Shown here in pieces: positions 35,289-42,736 of a DNA stretch of 42,736 nucleotides. Location: positions 1-42,736 of the forward strand of contig NZ_JAHHPP010000318.1 in NCBI RefSeq assembly GCF_024606265.1, in the 5' to 3' direction. Numbering within the stretch: position 1 is the stretch's first letter; every line of letters starts with the position of its first letter. The DNA is from Endozoicomonas sp. SESOKO1. Lineage in GTDB: Bacteria; Pseudomonadota; Gammaproteobacteria; Pseudomonadales; Endozoicomonadaceae. The notes beneath the pieces are model-generated. The model made no database searches and was not told the origin of the DNA. It saw only the letters and a list, made by a program, of their open reading frames with translations. A program made the translations under genes and the position numbers.

Positions 35289-36076
35289 TCAGTAATCAGA
35301 ATGGGTAGCCTGATTAAGGTGTGCTCTTACCCGTTCAAGGTCAGCTTCAGTGTCCACACCATGGCCCGGTGGTTCAGTAACCGTGGCAACATGAATAGGG
35401 ATACCCAGCCAGAGTGCCCGCAGTTGTTCGAGGGCTTCAAACTGTTCCATTACTGGGGGGTGAGTGGTTACCAGTTTTTGCAGGGTTTCCACACGGTAGG
35501 CGTAAAGCCCCAGATGTCGCAGAGTGGTAGAATTTTTAACAGTCCGTTGATCGATGGAGTTACCGGAGTAACTATTCCTCACCCTGGAATGGGAGCCCGG
35601 CTAAAGTACATGGCAAGCTGTTTAGCATTCGCGACCACTTTCACCACATTGGGGTCAAAAATATCTTCAGCTGCCGTGATGGGGGTAGCGAGCGTGGCAA
35701 TACCCGCTGAAGAAGTTGTCAGATTATCAACAACAGCCCGAATATAGGCTGGTTGCATTAAAGGTTCATCCCCTTGCAAATTCACGACAATGGCCTGTTC
35801 CGGCCAGTTCAGCAGTTGTGCAACTTCCGCCAGTCTGTCCGTACCGCTGGCATGATTAACAGCAGTCATTACCGTAACAGCGCCAAAATGTCGGCCAGTG
35901 TCGAGAATATCCTGATGATCCGTAGCAATAACAATCTCGGTTTCCGGGTTGAAGCCCGCTTCTACCACACGTTCAAAGACATGCTGCACCATTGGCTTAC
36001 CGGCAATATCCAACAACGGCTTGCCCGGTAGGCGCGAAGAGCCATACCGAGCTGGTATTACAACTTTACAGGTCAT
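35289..36076 (-). pseudogene. kdsB: CMP-Kdo synthetase with a single-base frameshift
   Basis: 3-deoxy-manno-octulosonate cytidylyltransferase, which activates Kdo with CTP. The N-terminal frame (165 residues) has VVIPARYGSSRLPGKPL, IVIATDHQDI, ASGTDRLAEV, NLQGDEPLM and ends FSRAPIPG-stop. The next frame, 97 codons, continues the family with [15 protein letters not shown] and [11 protein letters not shown] to a normal C terminus. In this family RAPIP is followed by Trp. Adding one T to make CCA TGG at about 35585 restores both the Trp and the frame. The protein is otherwise complete at about 262 residues, so this is a recent mutation or a sequencing error. Confidence 0.92.
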
Positions 36077-36086
36077 GAGAATAATA

Positions 36087-36136
36087 TTCTTTACAGCTTT
36101 ACAGCTTTACAGCTTTACAGCTCTACAGCTCTACAG
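36087..36136. repeat. Octamer tandem repeat after kdsA
   Basis: On the minus strand six copies of an 8-base unit, GCTGTAGA twice then GCTGTAAA four times, begin three bases after the kdsA stop and end near the kdsB start. Unlike the other elements it is a direct tandem without a second arm, but it shares the GCTGTAA core and the position after a stop codon. Confidence 0.85.
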
Positions 36137-36138
36137 CG

Positions 36139-37026
<888 letters not shown>

Positions 37027-37073
37027 TTAGGAGTTTTTGCCAATATATTTTGAAAAGGGAGAAAGAGCAGAAT

Positions 37074-38093
37074 TTATTTAAAGCTGTTATACAGGTTATC
37101 TAAAGCCGTCTTAAGGTTTTCTTTTGTATGGTATTCATTGATCATTTCGTAGTTCTTTTGTGCTCGCATTACTGCTTTTTGATCACCTGAAAAATAAGAA
37201 TCTATTTCGGTTTCTGCTTCATCAATGCTATTTACAACATTTAAATCTTCAGCCGTGAACGTACCAATGTCTCTAAGAATTAATGGGATCTCAAGCTTGG
37301 CTACTTCCAGTACTGATATAGGGAAACCTTCCCAGGCAGCAGTATGAAAATAAAGGTCAGCAGTTGCTAATTGATTAATAACTTCAGATCGATGAAGCCA
37401 ACCTGTTACTTCGACACCGGCTTCCTGCATTAATTTGGTATTAAATTCGTCACCGCCACCAATCCATTTGAATTGGTATTTATGACTCAAATTTTTGGCA
37501 ACAGTTAGGTAATAATGAAAGCCCTTCTGGTTACACATACGACCAACCATAACGATGGTGTGTTTATTGCTCTTTTTATTGTAATCTGAAATAATCTGTT
37601 CACATATATTGATGATTTCAGCTGTTCGTTTTTCTGGCAAAAAATCCAAAGCAATGTTCTTTTCATCTCGGCTACAGCCAGCAATTATCGCTGTTCTCTT
37701 TGCAAGGATCTTTTCTATTATAGAATAAAGTCTGGTTATGAATTTATGTTGATCTCTAAGAAAAGCAAAGGCGTGGGGAGTGTATATTATTTTATCCTTT
37801 GGGATTATGGGCAGGATTCTAAATATGAATCCTGCATAGGTGCTGTGTAAATGCACAACATCAGGTTTGATTTCATTAACGATATGGAAAACTTTAATTA
37901 TTGACTTCAAGCTTCTAGCTAATAAATGAACAGATTTGAAATCGCCTTGATTTTCCTCGCCTGTAGCATCATTCTCCCTGACAGATGCAATTAGGTGGTG
38001 ATCAAATTGGGTTGAGTTCTCTACATAAGAATTGATTGCAGATGTAACGCCACCACCAAAAGATTCTACTATATGTAATATGCATACTTTCAT
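37074..38093 (-). CDS. Family 4 glycosyltransferase
   Basis: A 339-residue GT-B fold enzyme of family 4. The N-terminal domain opens MKVCILHIVESFGGGVTSAI with the glycine-rich acceptor loop. The C-terminal domain has HTIVMVGRMCNQKGFHYYL, KWIGGGDE and the donor-site EGFPISVLEVAKLEIPLI, an E-x7-E type motif. Donor and acceptor sugars cannot be read from sequence. It is AT-rich compared with kdsA and starts the capsule-specific block. Confidence 0.88.
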   Translation of the reverse strand: MKVCILHIVESFGGGVTSAINSYVENSTQFDHHLIASVRENDATGEENQGDFKSVHLLARSLKSIIKVFHIVNEIKPDVVHLHSTYAGFIFRILPIIPKDKIIYTPHAFAFLRDQHKFITRLYSIIEKILAKRTAIIAGCSRDEKNIALDFLPEKRTAEIINICEQIISDYNKKSNKHTIVMVGRMCNQKGFHYYLTVAKNLSHKYQFKWIGGGDEFNTKLMQEAGVEVTGWLHRSEVINQLATADLYFHTAAWEGFPISVLEVAKLEIPLILRDIGTFTAEDLNVVNSIDEAETEIDSYFSGDQKAVMRAQKNYEMINEYHTKENLKTALDNLYNSFK

Positions 38094-38426
38094 AGGTATG
38101 TTTGACTTTTATAAAAAATGAGGCTCTTATTGGTTTCCGGACTGTTCAATAGTGAAAATTGGCTATAGGCAACGAAAAATAAGGTCAGAGTAAAACTGCT
38201 GAACAAATCCATGAGAGTCTTTCGTGACAAGGGGTGTAGCTAAGTTCAACCAAGCATCAGTCTGGAATCCGCAAAGAGCCAAAATTGAATGTACGCGAGA
38301 ATTTGATTCAATTAAACTTAAGTAGCGGGTTATTGCCTACTTAAAAGATAATCCAATAGACAAAATTGCGTTCTTTAGGGTTGTTATTCCTGAATAATAC
38401 AGAGGTTCTTTGGTTTGCCGCAACTA
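38094..38426. other. Intergenic stretch without an intact gene
   Basis: About 330 bases between the polymerase and glycosyltransferase genes. Frames on both strands are broken by stops. A plus-strand fragment reads DNPIDKIAFFRVVIPE and may be decayed coding sequence, but I do not recognise the family. No terminator, repeat or RNA gene is evident. Gene loss here is plausible. Confidence 0.4.
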
Positions 38427-39620
38427 TTAAAGGGAGCTTAGCCTAGGATTGTTATTTGAGCTCAAGGTTGATTTTTCATTCGTTTGATGGTTTTTAATAG
38501 ATAGGCATACAAAATTTACCAAAACAAATAATATTAATTCGTTACCAGTTACGAAATCATTTAAAATGGAATAATACGAAAATAAAGATATTACTATCGC
38601 ATAATTATAATTTAAAAATAAATTAGCACAGTATATGAAAAATCCTATAGATAATAGAGCAATGAACAAACCATAACGGTATATTGCACGAAAGAAAGCA
38701 TTGTGTGGCCTATGTTCGCTATTAGCATCCATGCCAGTACCTTGCCCTCTAAAAATAAAATCTCCTTCACCAAGTCTTTCAAGCATTACAATATTTGCTT
38801 TAGCTCTTGAGTAATTTGAACCGTCATTTAAATTGGTTAATCTTTCGTAGGTTGAGCCAATGGTAATATTATAATTATCACTATTAACAATGTAATAAGA
38901 TGCAGCACTCACGGTAATTATTGACAGTATAGTTATTTTGAGAACACTATTTAAGAATAAAGTGTTTTTCAGAAAGTTTTCAATATACTCCAAATTTACT
39001 ACTTCATACAAAAACACAGCCAAATAAAAGTTTCTGCTTAGTGTTAATGCACCAGCTAATAATGCTGTAGTTGATAGAAAGTACTTTTTAGAAGTTCTAA
39101 AAATCAAGTAACATAAAAATAAATAGTATCCTGAAATATTGGGGTCTAGAAAGCTGGAGGTAATTCTGACCCCTATTCTATAAAAGCAAAACTGCAATAC
39201 ATATAGAAAACAAAATAAAAAAAGCAATCTTAAAGTGGATTCTCCTATAACTTTATTATTAAGATTTAGTAAAAGAATGTATGCTGATGCAGCGGCAAGG
39301 TAAGCGTAAAAAGAAACAAAGTCTTCATAAAGCATCTGAAAGCACACAAACACCCCAAACCAAAAAATAGTTTGGATTGCCGTTTTGTTGACCTTTATTT
39401 GTTTTATTAGTAAATAGTAGGAGAAATAAGCAAAAACCAATAACAATAATGCATATCGCTGAATGTACCAAGGTGTTAGGTACTCTGGAATTAATCTGAA
39501 GTCACCGGGGACTATAAAACTAGTTGATTTTGGGATGGCAAAATATACGAGGAAAAATAATGCTAAAAAAATATTGCTTAATGTATCAATGTTTCTTTTT
39601 CCAATTGTACTCATGCTCAT
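38427..39620 (-). CDS. Probable Wzy-type polysaccharide polymerase
   Basis: A 397-residue membrane protein with about eleven hydrophobic helices and a larger loop near residues 250-310 (SGYYLFLCYL; FLDPNISGYY; GQGTGMDANSEHRPHNAFFR). The RPHNAFFRAIYRYG segment resembles the H-N motif of O-antigen polymerases. Such proteins diverge widely, so the call rests on topology, this motif and context beside acyl- and glycosyltransferase genes. Its start overlaps the end of the acyltransferase gene by four bases. Confidence 0.72.
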   Translation of the reverse strand: MSMSTIGKRNIDTLSNIFLALFFLVYFAIPKSTSFIVPGDFRLIPEYLTPWYIQRYALLLLVFAYFSYYLLIKQIKVNKTAIQTIFWFGVFVCFQMLYEDFVSFYAYLAAASAYILLLNLNNKVIGESTLRLLFLFCFLYVLQFCFYRIGVRITSSFLDPNISGYYLFLCYLIFRTSKKYFLSTTALLAGALTLSRNFYLAVFLYEVVNLEYIENFLKNTLFLNSVLKITILSIITVSAASYYIVNSDNYNITIGSTYERLTNLNDGSNYSRAKANIVMLERLGEGDFIFRGQGTGMDANSEHRPHNAFFRAIYRYGLFIALLSIGFFIYCANLFLNYNYAIVISLFSYYSILNDFVTGNELILFVLVNFVCLSIKNHQTNEKSTLSSNNNPRLSSL

Positions 39621-40651
39621 GAAAACACCTTGTTAAAATGGTATTTCAAGACTTTTGATAAAGGTGTTTCAACCCACTTTGTTATAATAAACGACAAAAT
39701 AAGAATAAAGGAAAATACTGAAAACAACAGGAAGTACTGATTTACACTCGTACCCCATTTGTTAAATAAAATATAAGCTATATTTTGATGTAATAAATAA
39801 CATGGATAGCTAATAGCACCAAGCAATGCTGAAAACTTCCACTTAATAAAAGATAGATTTTCAAAGGCTAGCGCAATGAAAAACATATAGAATATTATAA
39901 CTATAGCTACTGCTGGATATATGCTTAACCCCCCCCCATAAACAATATTCTTTTTCTCTATTTGGTAGATAACTTGAAGGATGCATAGGAGAAAACTTGT
40001 GAATAATGCTGCAATCCTTAAATTGTTGAGGCCGCTTTTGTATATCCTGTAAAATATCAGGCCTGCATAAAAGTATGCTATAAAACTACCACCCCAGAAA
40101 ACTGCTAGATGCTCGTTAACGAGATTTACAATAGATAATAAGGATAATGGAAGAAATATGACCATTAAGTAATCAATCTTTACCTTGGGTACTAACAATA
40201 CTAATAAGAACCAGAAATAAAAAACAATCTCATAAATTAGTGTCCAATAAGCACCATCAACGAATGAAACTCCAAACAACTTACTTATCATAGTTAAGTT
40301 CGCAACGGAGTCTAATGGGCTTATATAAAATCGACCATCGTCAAAGGTATAAATAAAAAAGCACGTTATAAATATTGCCGCCCAATAAGCAGGGTATAGT
40401 CTAATGAACCTTCCAATGACAAATTGCTTTGCTGTCTTACCTTCGGTTGACATTGGTATAACAAAGCCACTAATCATGAAAAATAATTGTACGCCAAGAT
40501 ATCCGTATTTGATAAAACCATTGTATTCATTGAAAGTTAAAATACTTAAGTCATTTGCTATCCAACCACGATATAGATAATGATAAAATACAACACTTAT
40601 TGCTGCTATAAATCGTGCTAGGTCAAGTATCTCAAGACGACTGCTCTTCAT
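39617..40651 (-). CDS. Acyltransferase 3 family O-acyltransferase with a G9 tract
   Basis: A 344-residue integral membrane acyltransferase of the OafA/acyltransferase 3 family, likely acetylating the capsule repeat. The N-terminal signature is ILDLARFIAAISVVFYHY with the active-site His, then LGVQLFFMISGFVIPMS, and RLYPAYWAAIFI follows. About ten helices are present. The start is taken at MKSSRLEILDLARF (40651); the frame stays open upstream into the sulfotransferase gene. The codons of YGGGLS contain nine consecutive G (C at 39929-39937 on the plus strand), a site where slippage would switch the gene off. Confidence 0.9.
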   Translation of the reverse strand: MKSSRLEILDLARFIAAISVVFYHYLYRGWIANDLSILTFNEYNGFIKYGYLGVQLFFMISGFVIPMSTEGKTAKQFVIGRFIRLYPAYWAAIFITCFFIYTFDDGRFYISPLDSVANLTMISKLFGVSFVDGAYWTLIYEIVFYFWFLLVLLVPKVKIDYLMVIFLPLSLLSIVNLVNEHLAVFWGGSFIAYFYAGLIFYRIYKSGLNNLRIAALFTSFLLCILQVIYQIEKKNIVYGGGLSIYPAVAIVIIFYMFFIALAFENLSFIKWKFSALLGAISYPCYLLHQNIAYILFNKWGTSVNQYFLLFSVFSFILILSFIITKWVETPLSKVLKYHFNKVFS

Positions 40652-40682
40652 ATGTAGCACCGAGGTAATCCCTTTAGTTTTT

Positions 40683-41417
40683 CTAATGCAGAGATTGTTT
40701 TTGATAACCAAATATTTCAAAGTCTTTATAGTAAACACTATGAACAATCTCTCTCATTTCCGGGGTGTAAATATCAATTACATTTGATTTTTTGCTTCTA
40801 TTAACCACTTTGTTTTCTTTACTTAAAAGATGAAGTTTTTTCCGAAGGAAGTCCATCTCTTCATCAATTTTTTCGTATCTTGCTACATATTGAACAAGCA
40901 GGTTCTCATTTTCATCGCAGGCAAACTTATATTGGGGTATAAAATGGCACCATCTTGTTATTAATTTTGAAAATTGATCATTTTTTAATTCGAGAACAAA
41001 CTCTTGAAAGCTTGTGAATTTTGATAAATATTTTTCAGAAAATTCTTTGTCGTAAATGCCAAAACCACCTTGTCTTAAATATGTATAAGCTGAATAGAGT
41101 CTATCGTAAGGACAGCGACAAAAACAGAAGCTAAAATATGAGTTGTATTTTTTATTGTCATAATCTCTATATAGTGTAATAAAATTATGACCGGATGGTT
41201 GCCTGTCAAATAATGACATTGCTACACCGTTTCCAGCATTTTTCGGGATATGAATAAATATTACCTTATAGTTATCTTCTAGTTCGCTATATGGGTTTAC
41301 TTTTGTTCTCGATATTTCATCTCTTTCTAAAAGGTCAACTGAGGATACATAAATAATGCGAGCAACCCTGTTCAAGATGGGCACATTTTTGATGATTGAC
41401 CGTAAGAATTCAAACAT
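40683..41417 (-). CDS. Family 2-type carbohydrate sulfotransferase
   Basis: Transfers sulfate from PAPS to a hydroxyl of a sugar. The 5'-phosphosulfate-binding motif is VIFIHIPKNAGNGVAMSLF (near residues 52-70) and the 3'-phosphate motif is FCRCPYDRLYSAYTYLRQGG, both typical of the sulfotransferase 2 family. The start is placed at the ATG at 41417 with GAGG upstream, overlapping the preceding gene by eight bases. The sulfate-activation genes in the same window give it a donor and a PAP-disposal enzyme. Confidence 0.87.
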   Translation of the reverse strand: MFEFLRSIIKNVPILNRVARIIYVSSVDLLERDEISRTKVNPYSELEDNYKVIFIHIPKNAGNGVAMSLFDRQPSGHNFITLYRDYDNKKYNSYFSFCFCRCPYDRLYSAYTYLRQGGFGIYDKEFSEKYLSKFTSFQEFVLELKNDQFSKLITRWCHFIPQYKFACDENENLLVQYVARYEKIDEEMDFLRKKLHLLSKENKVVNRSKKSNVIDIYTPEMREIVHSVYYKDFEIFGYQKQSLH

Positions 41418-42591
41418 GGTCGGCAAACCTCAGGATTTTAAGAACAGCTTCTTCCGTTATTGAAGGTGCATGATAATCTACTGGAATGAGATAGTTGCTA
41501 AGATATTTTGCAAGCTGCTCATTAGTTGCTTTCTCATAAAAGCTCTTACCCAGAAAGGTGATCTTTTTATAATTAATCCTACATTCTAAACCAATCGTTG
41601 AATTAATTGTAATTACTTCATGGGCATTTTTTATTAGGTCTGCAACAGAATTATTAACAATCTTCAATCGTTCATTATCTTTACGAAGACTTTCCAGCGC
41701 TGTTCTAATTTTGTTTTTATCTCCCTCTGCAGGATGCTCTCTAACATAAAGCATACATTTGTTTTTGTCTGCATAGCTGAGTGCCTCCTTTATTGCACAA
41801 ACTACACCCCCGCCTTCGTAGTTAACTAAAACCTGCTGGTCCGTGGATACTTGCATAGGAAAGAATATAAAGGCAGATTTTAAATCAATCTGATCATAAT
41901 TGATACTCAAAAAATCATCAGACCTTTTTATTCTGAAAGACGTTCTTCTATCACCAATAACTCCTGTTGTAGCTTGGATTATTGAATCAAAAATAAAAGC
42001 GTATCTTTTAATTATGCTGTGACCACTATCAGCTTGTGGTATGTTTTTTTGATTTGTTTTCAATGATGAAAACTTCTTAAAGGTGTCTTTAATATTTATA
42101 TGTTCAGGAAATAGTCTATCAATTTTATCTGGATTCTTATATATTGATGACAATGCATCAGTGCCCTCGGAGTCAAAAAATGTATAACCAGGAAAATTAG
42201 AATAATTTATATATATACGTTTTATAGAGTGTCTAATGGCGAAATCTGTAGCAGCTATGTGATGAACATGTCTACCGCTCGGTATCATAAATATATAATC
42301 TGAAACACGAATAATATCACTAAGAGTATGTATTGTATTTGAGTATGCTTTTTGTGCCTGCTCTTGCGTCAATCTTCCTGAAAGAACATTAAATGTTTTT
42401 GATGCATCGAATTGAATATTGCTCTCTTTGCCTTGTTTAGGTAGATGTGTTCTAAATCCTCTAAATGAAGATTGAAAATATGTAATATAATTTAAGCAGA
42501 AAATATGAATATCACCTTTATAAGCCTTAGAAAACTCATTTAAAAAATTTGTATCTTCTAATGTTGAGACAAACCATAATATCTTATTCAT
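41410..42591 (-). CDS. KpsS/KpsC-like capsule polysaccharide biosynthesis protein
   Basis: A 393-residue protein resembling the Capsule_synth (PF05159) family, whose KpsC and KpsS members are beta-Kdo transferases that build the Kdo linker of group 2 capsules. The blocks AFIFFPMQVSTDQQVLV, MLYVREHPAEGDKN, VADLIKNAHEVITINSTIGL and ITFLGKSFYEKA follow the family order; the last pair is the nucleotide-sugar site. The N-terminal part is less familiar. The neighbouring kdsA, kdsB and kdsD genes support a Kdo substrate. It is the most upstream gene of the minus-strand capsule block seen here. Confidence 0.75.
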   Translation of the reverse strand: MNKILWFVSTLEDTNFLNEFSKAYKGDIHIFCLNYITYFQSSFRGFRTHLPKQGKESNIQFDASKTFNVLSGRLTQEQAQKAYSNTIHTLSDIIRVSDYIFMIPSGRHVHHIAATDFAIRHSIKRIYINYSNFPGYTFFDSEGTDALSSIYKNPDKIDRLFPEHINIKDTFKKFSSLKTNQKNIPQADSGHSIIKRYAFIFDSIIQATTGVIGDRRTSFRIKRSDDFLSINYDQIDLKSAFIFFPMQVSTDQQVLVNYEGGGVVCAIKEALSYADKNKCMLYVREHPAEGDKNKIRTALESLRKDNERLKIVNNSVADLIKNAHEVITINSTIGLECRINYKKITFLGKSFYEKATNEQLAKYLSNYLIPVDYHAPSITEEAVLKILRFADHV

Positions 42592-42615
42592 TTATTTGGT
42601 TTAAACCTATCAGGA

Positions 42616-42731
42616 AAGAAAAAAACCGGGGTCATATATGGTCCGCCCCGCATTGCAAGGAAAAGTTTTCCATCATGACGTTAAAGAGTAATGCTTCCAT
42701 ATATCCGGCCTTTGGGGTGAGGTCTCAATGC
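42616..42731. repeat. Long inverted repeat, right copy
   Basis: Reverse complement of the segment at 22389-22515, over about 115 bases with some substitutions and small indels. It begins near CCGGGGTCATATATGGTCC and ends TGAGGTCTCAATG. The two copies face each other about 20 kb apart and enclose the rml remnants, TA modules, sulfate-activation set and capsule genes. The window ends just past this copy. Confidence 0.88.
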
Positions 42732-42736
42732 CTCTG

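Noticed and set aside
38094-38426. Gap as a transposase remnant
   Set aside because: Broken frames gave no recognisable transposase motif, so I left it as unassigned.

Overview
The window reads as a piece of a gammaproteobacterial chromosome. The housekeeping proteins (Ppa, DsbD, AroQ, AccB/AccC, PrmA, NsrR/Hmp, KdsA) look gammaproteobacterial, and the mix of intact surface-polysaccharide genes, toxin-antitoxin modules and decayed genes suits a marine, possibly host-associated lineage. Oceanospirillales such as Endozoicomonas is my guess; no 16S gene or other decisive marker is present.

Region 1 (about 1-12.7 kb) is core metabolism. It holds a large unrecognised protein with a central two-helix membrane hairpin, a CBS-pair protein, ppa, dsbD, aroQ, accB-accC with a strong terminator, prmA, a zinc-ribbon/DUF3426 membrane protein, and the divergent nsrR/hmp pair around a perfect NsrR-type palindrome. 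Region 2 (12.8-18.6 kb) is a minus-strand exopolysaccharide block: initiating sugar-phosphate transferase, polymerase/ligase-type membrane protein, PHP tyrosine phosphatase, a VpsP-like protein and a VanZ-like protein. A plus-strand retropepsin-like gene sits inside it.

Region 3 (18.6-25.8 kb) is a scrapyard. An intact manC and intact higA and vapBC genes lie among remnants of gmd, rmlA-rmlC (fused), rmlD, possibly galE, a wecG-family transferase, an alpha/alpha-toroid-like protein, manC itself, a DUF1016 nuclease, a RHH antitoxin and a PIN toxin. Duplicated operator/antitoxin segments and a long inverted repeat (second copy at the window's end) show repeated recombination.

Region 4 (25.8-32.8 kb) is a minus-strand sulfate-activation set: cysD, a four-helix S23-type protein, cysN, an SLC13/TrkA-C transporter, cysC and cysQ, followed upstream by a Panacea-type antitoxin with a truncated partner. 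Region 5 (32.9-42.6 kb) has a flippase, the Kdo pathway (kpsF/kdsD, frameshifted kdsB, kdsA), and an AT-rich block with a glycosyltransferase, a polymerase, an O-acyltransferase with a G9 tract, a PAPS-type sulfotransferase and a KpsS/KpsC-like capsule protein. Together regions 4 and 5 suggest a Kdo-linked, acylated and sulfated capsule: CysDNC make PAPS, the sulfotransferase uses it, and CysQ removes PAP.

The most unusual signal is a family of intergenic palindromes built from 7-base words. At least nine lie between 19.8 and 33 kb. Each begins at or within a few bases of the stop codon of a minus-strand gene or remnant, and several supply that stop codon. Three unrelated word sets (AAGCTGT-like, CGGGCAG-like, TATGAGT-like) share this layout, and a related 8-base tandem follows kdsA. 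I do not know a described family that matches.
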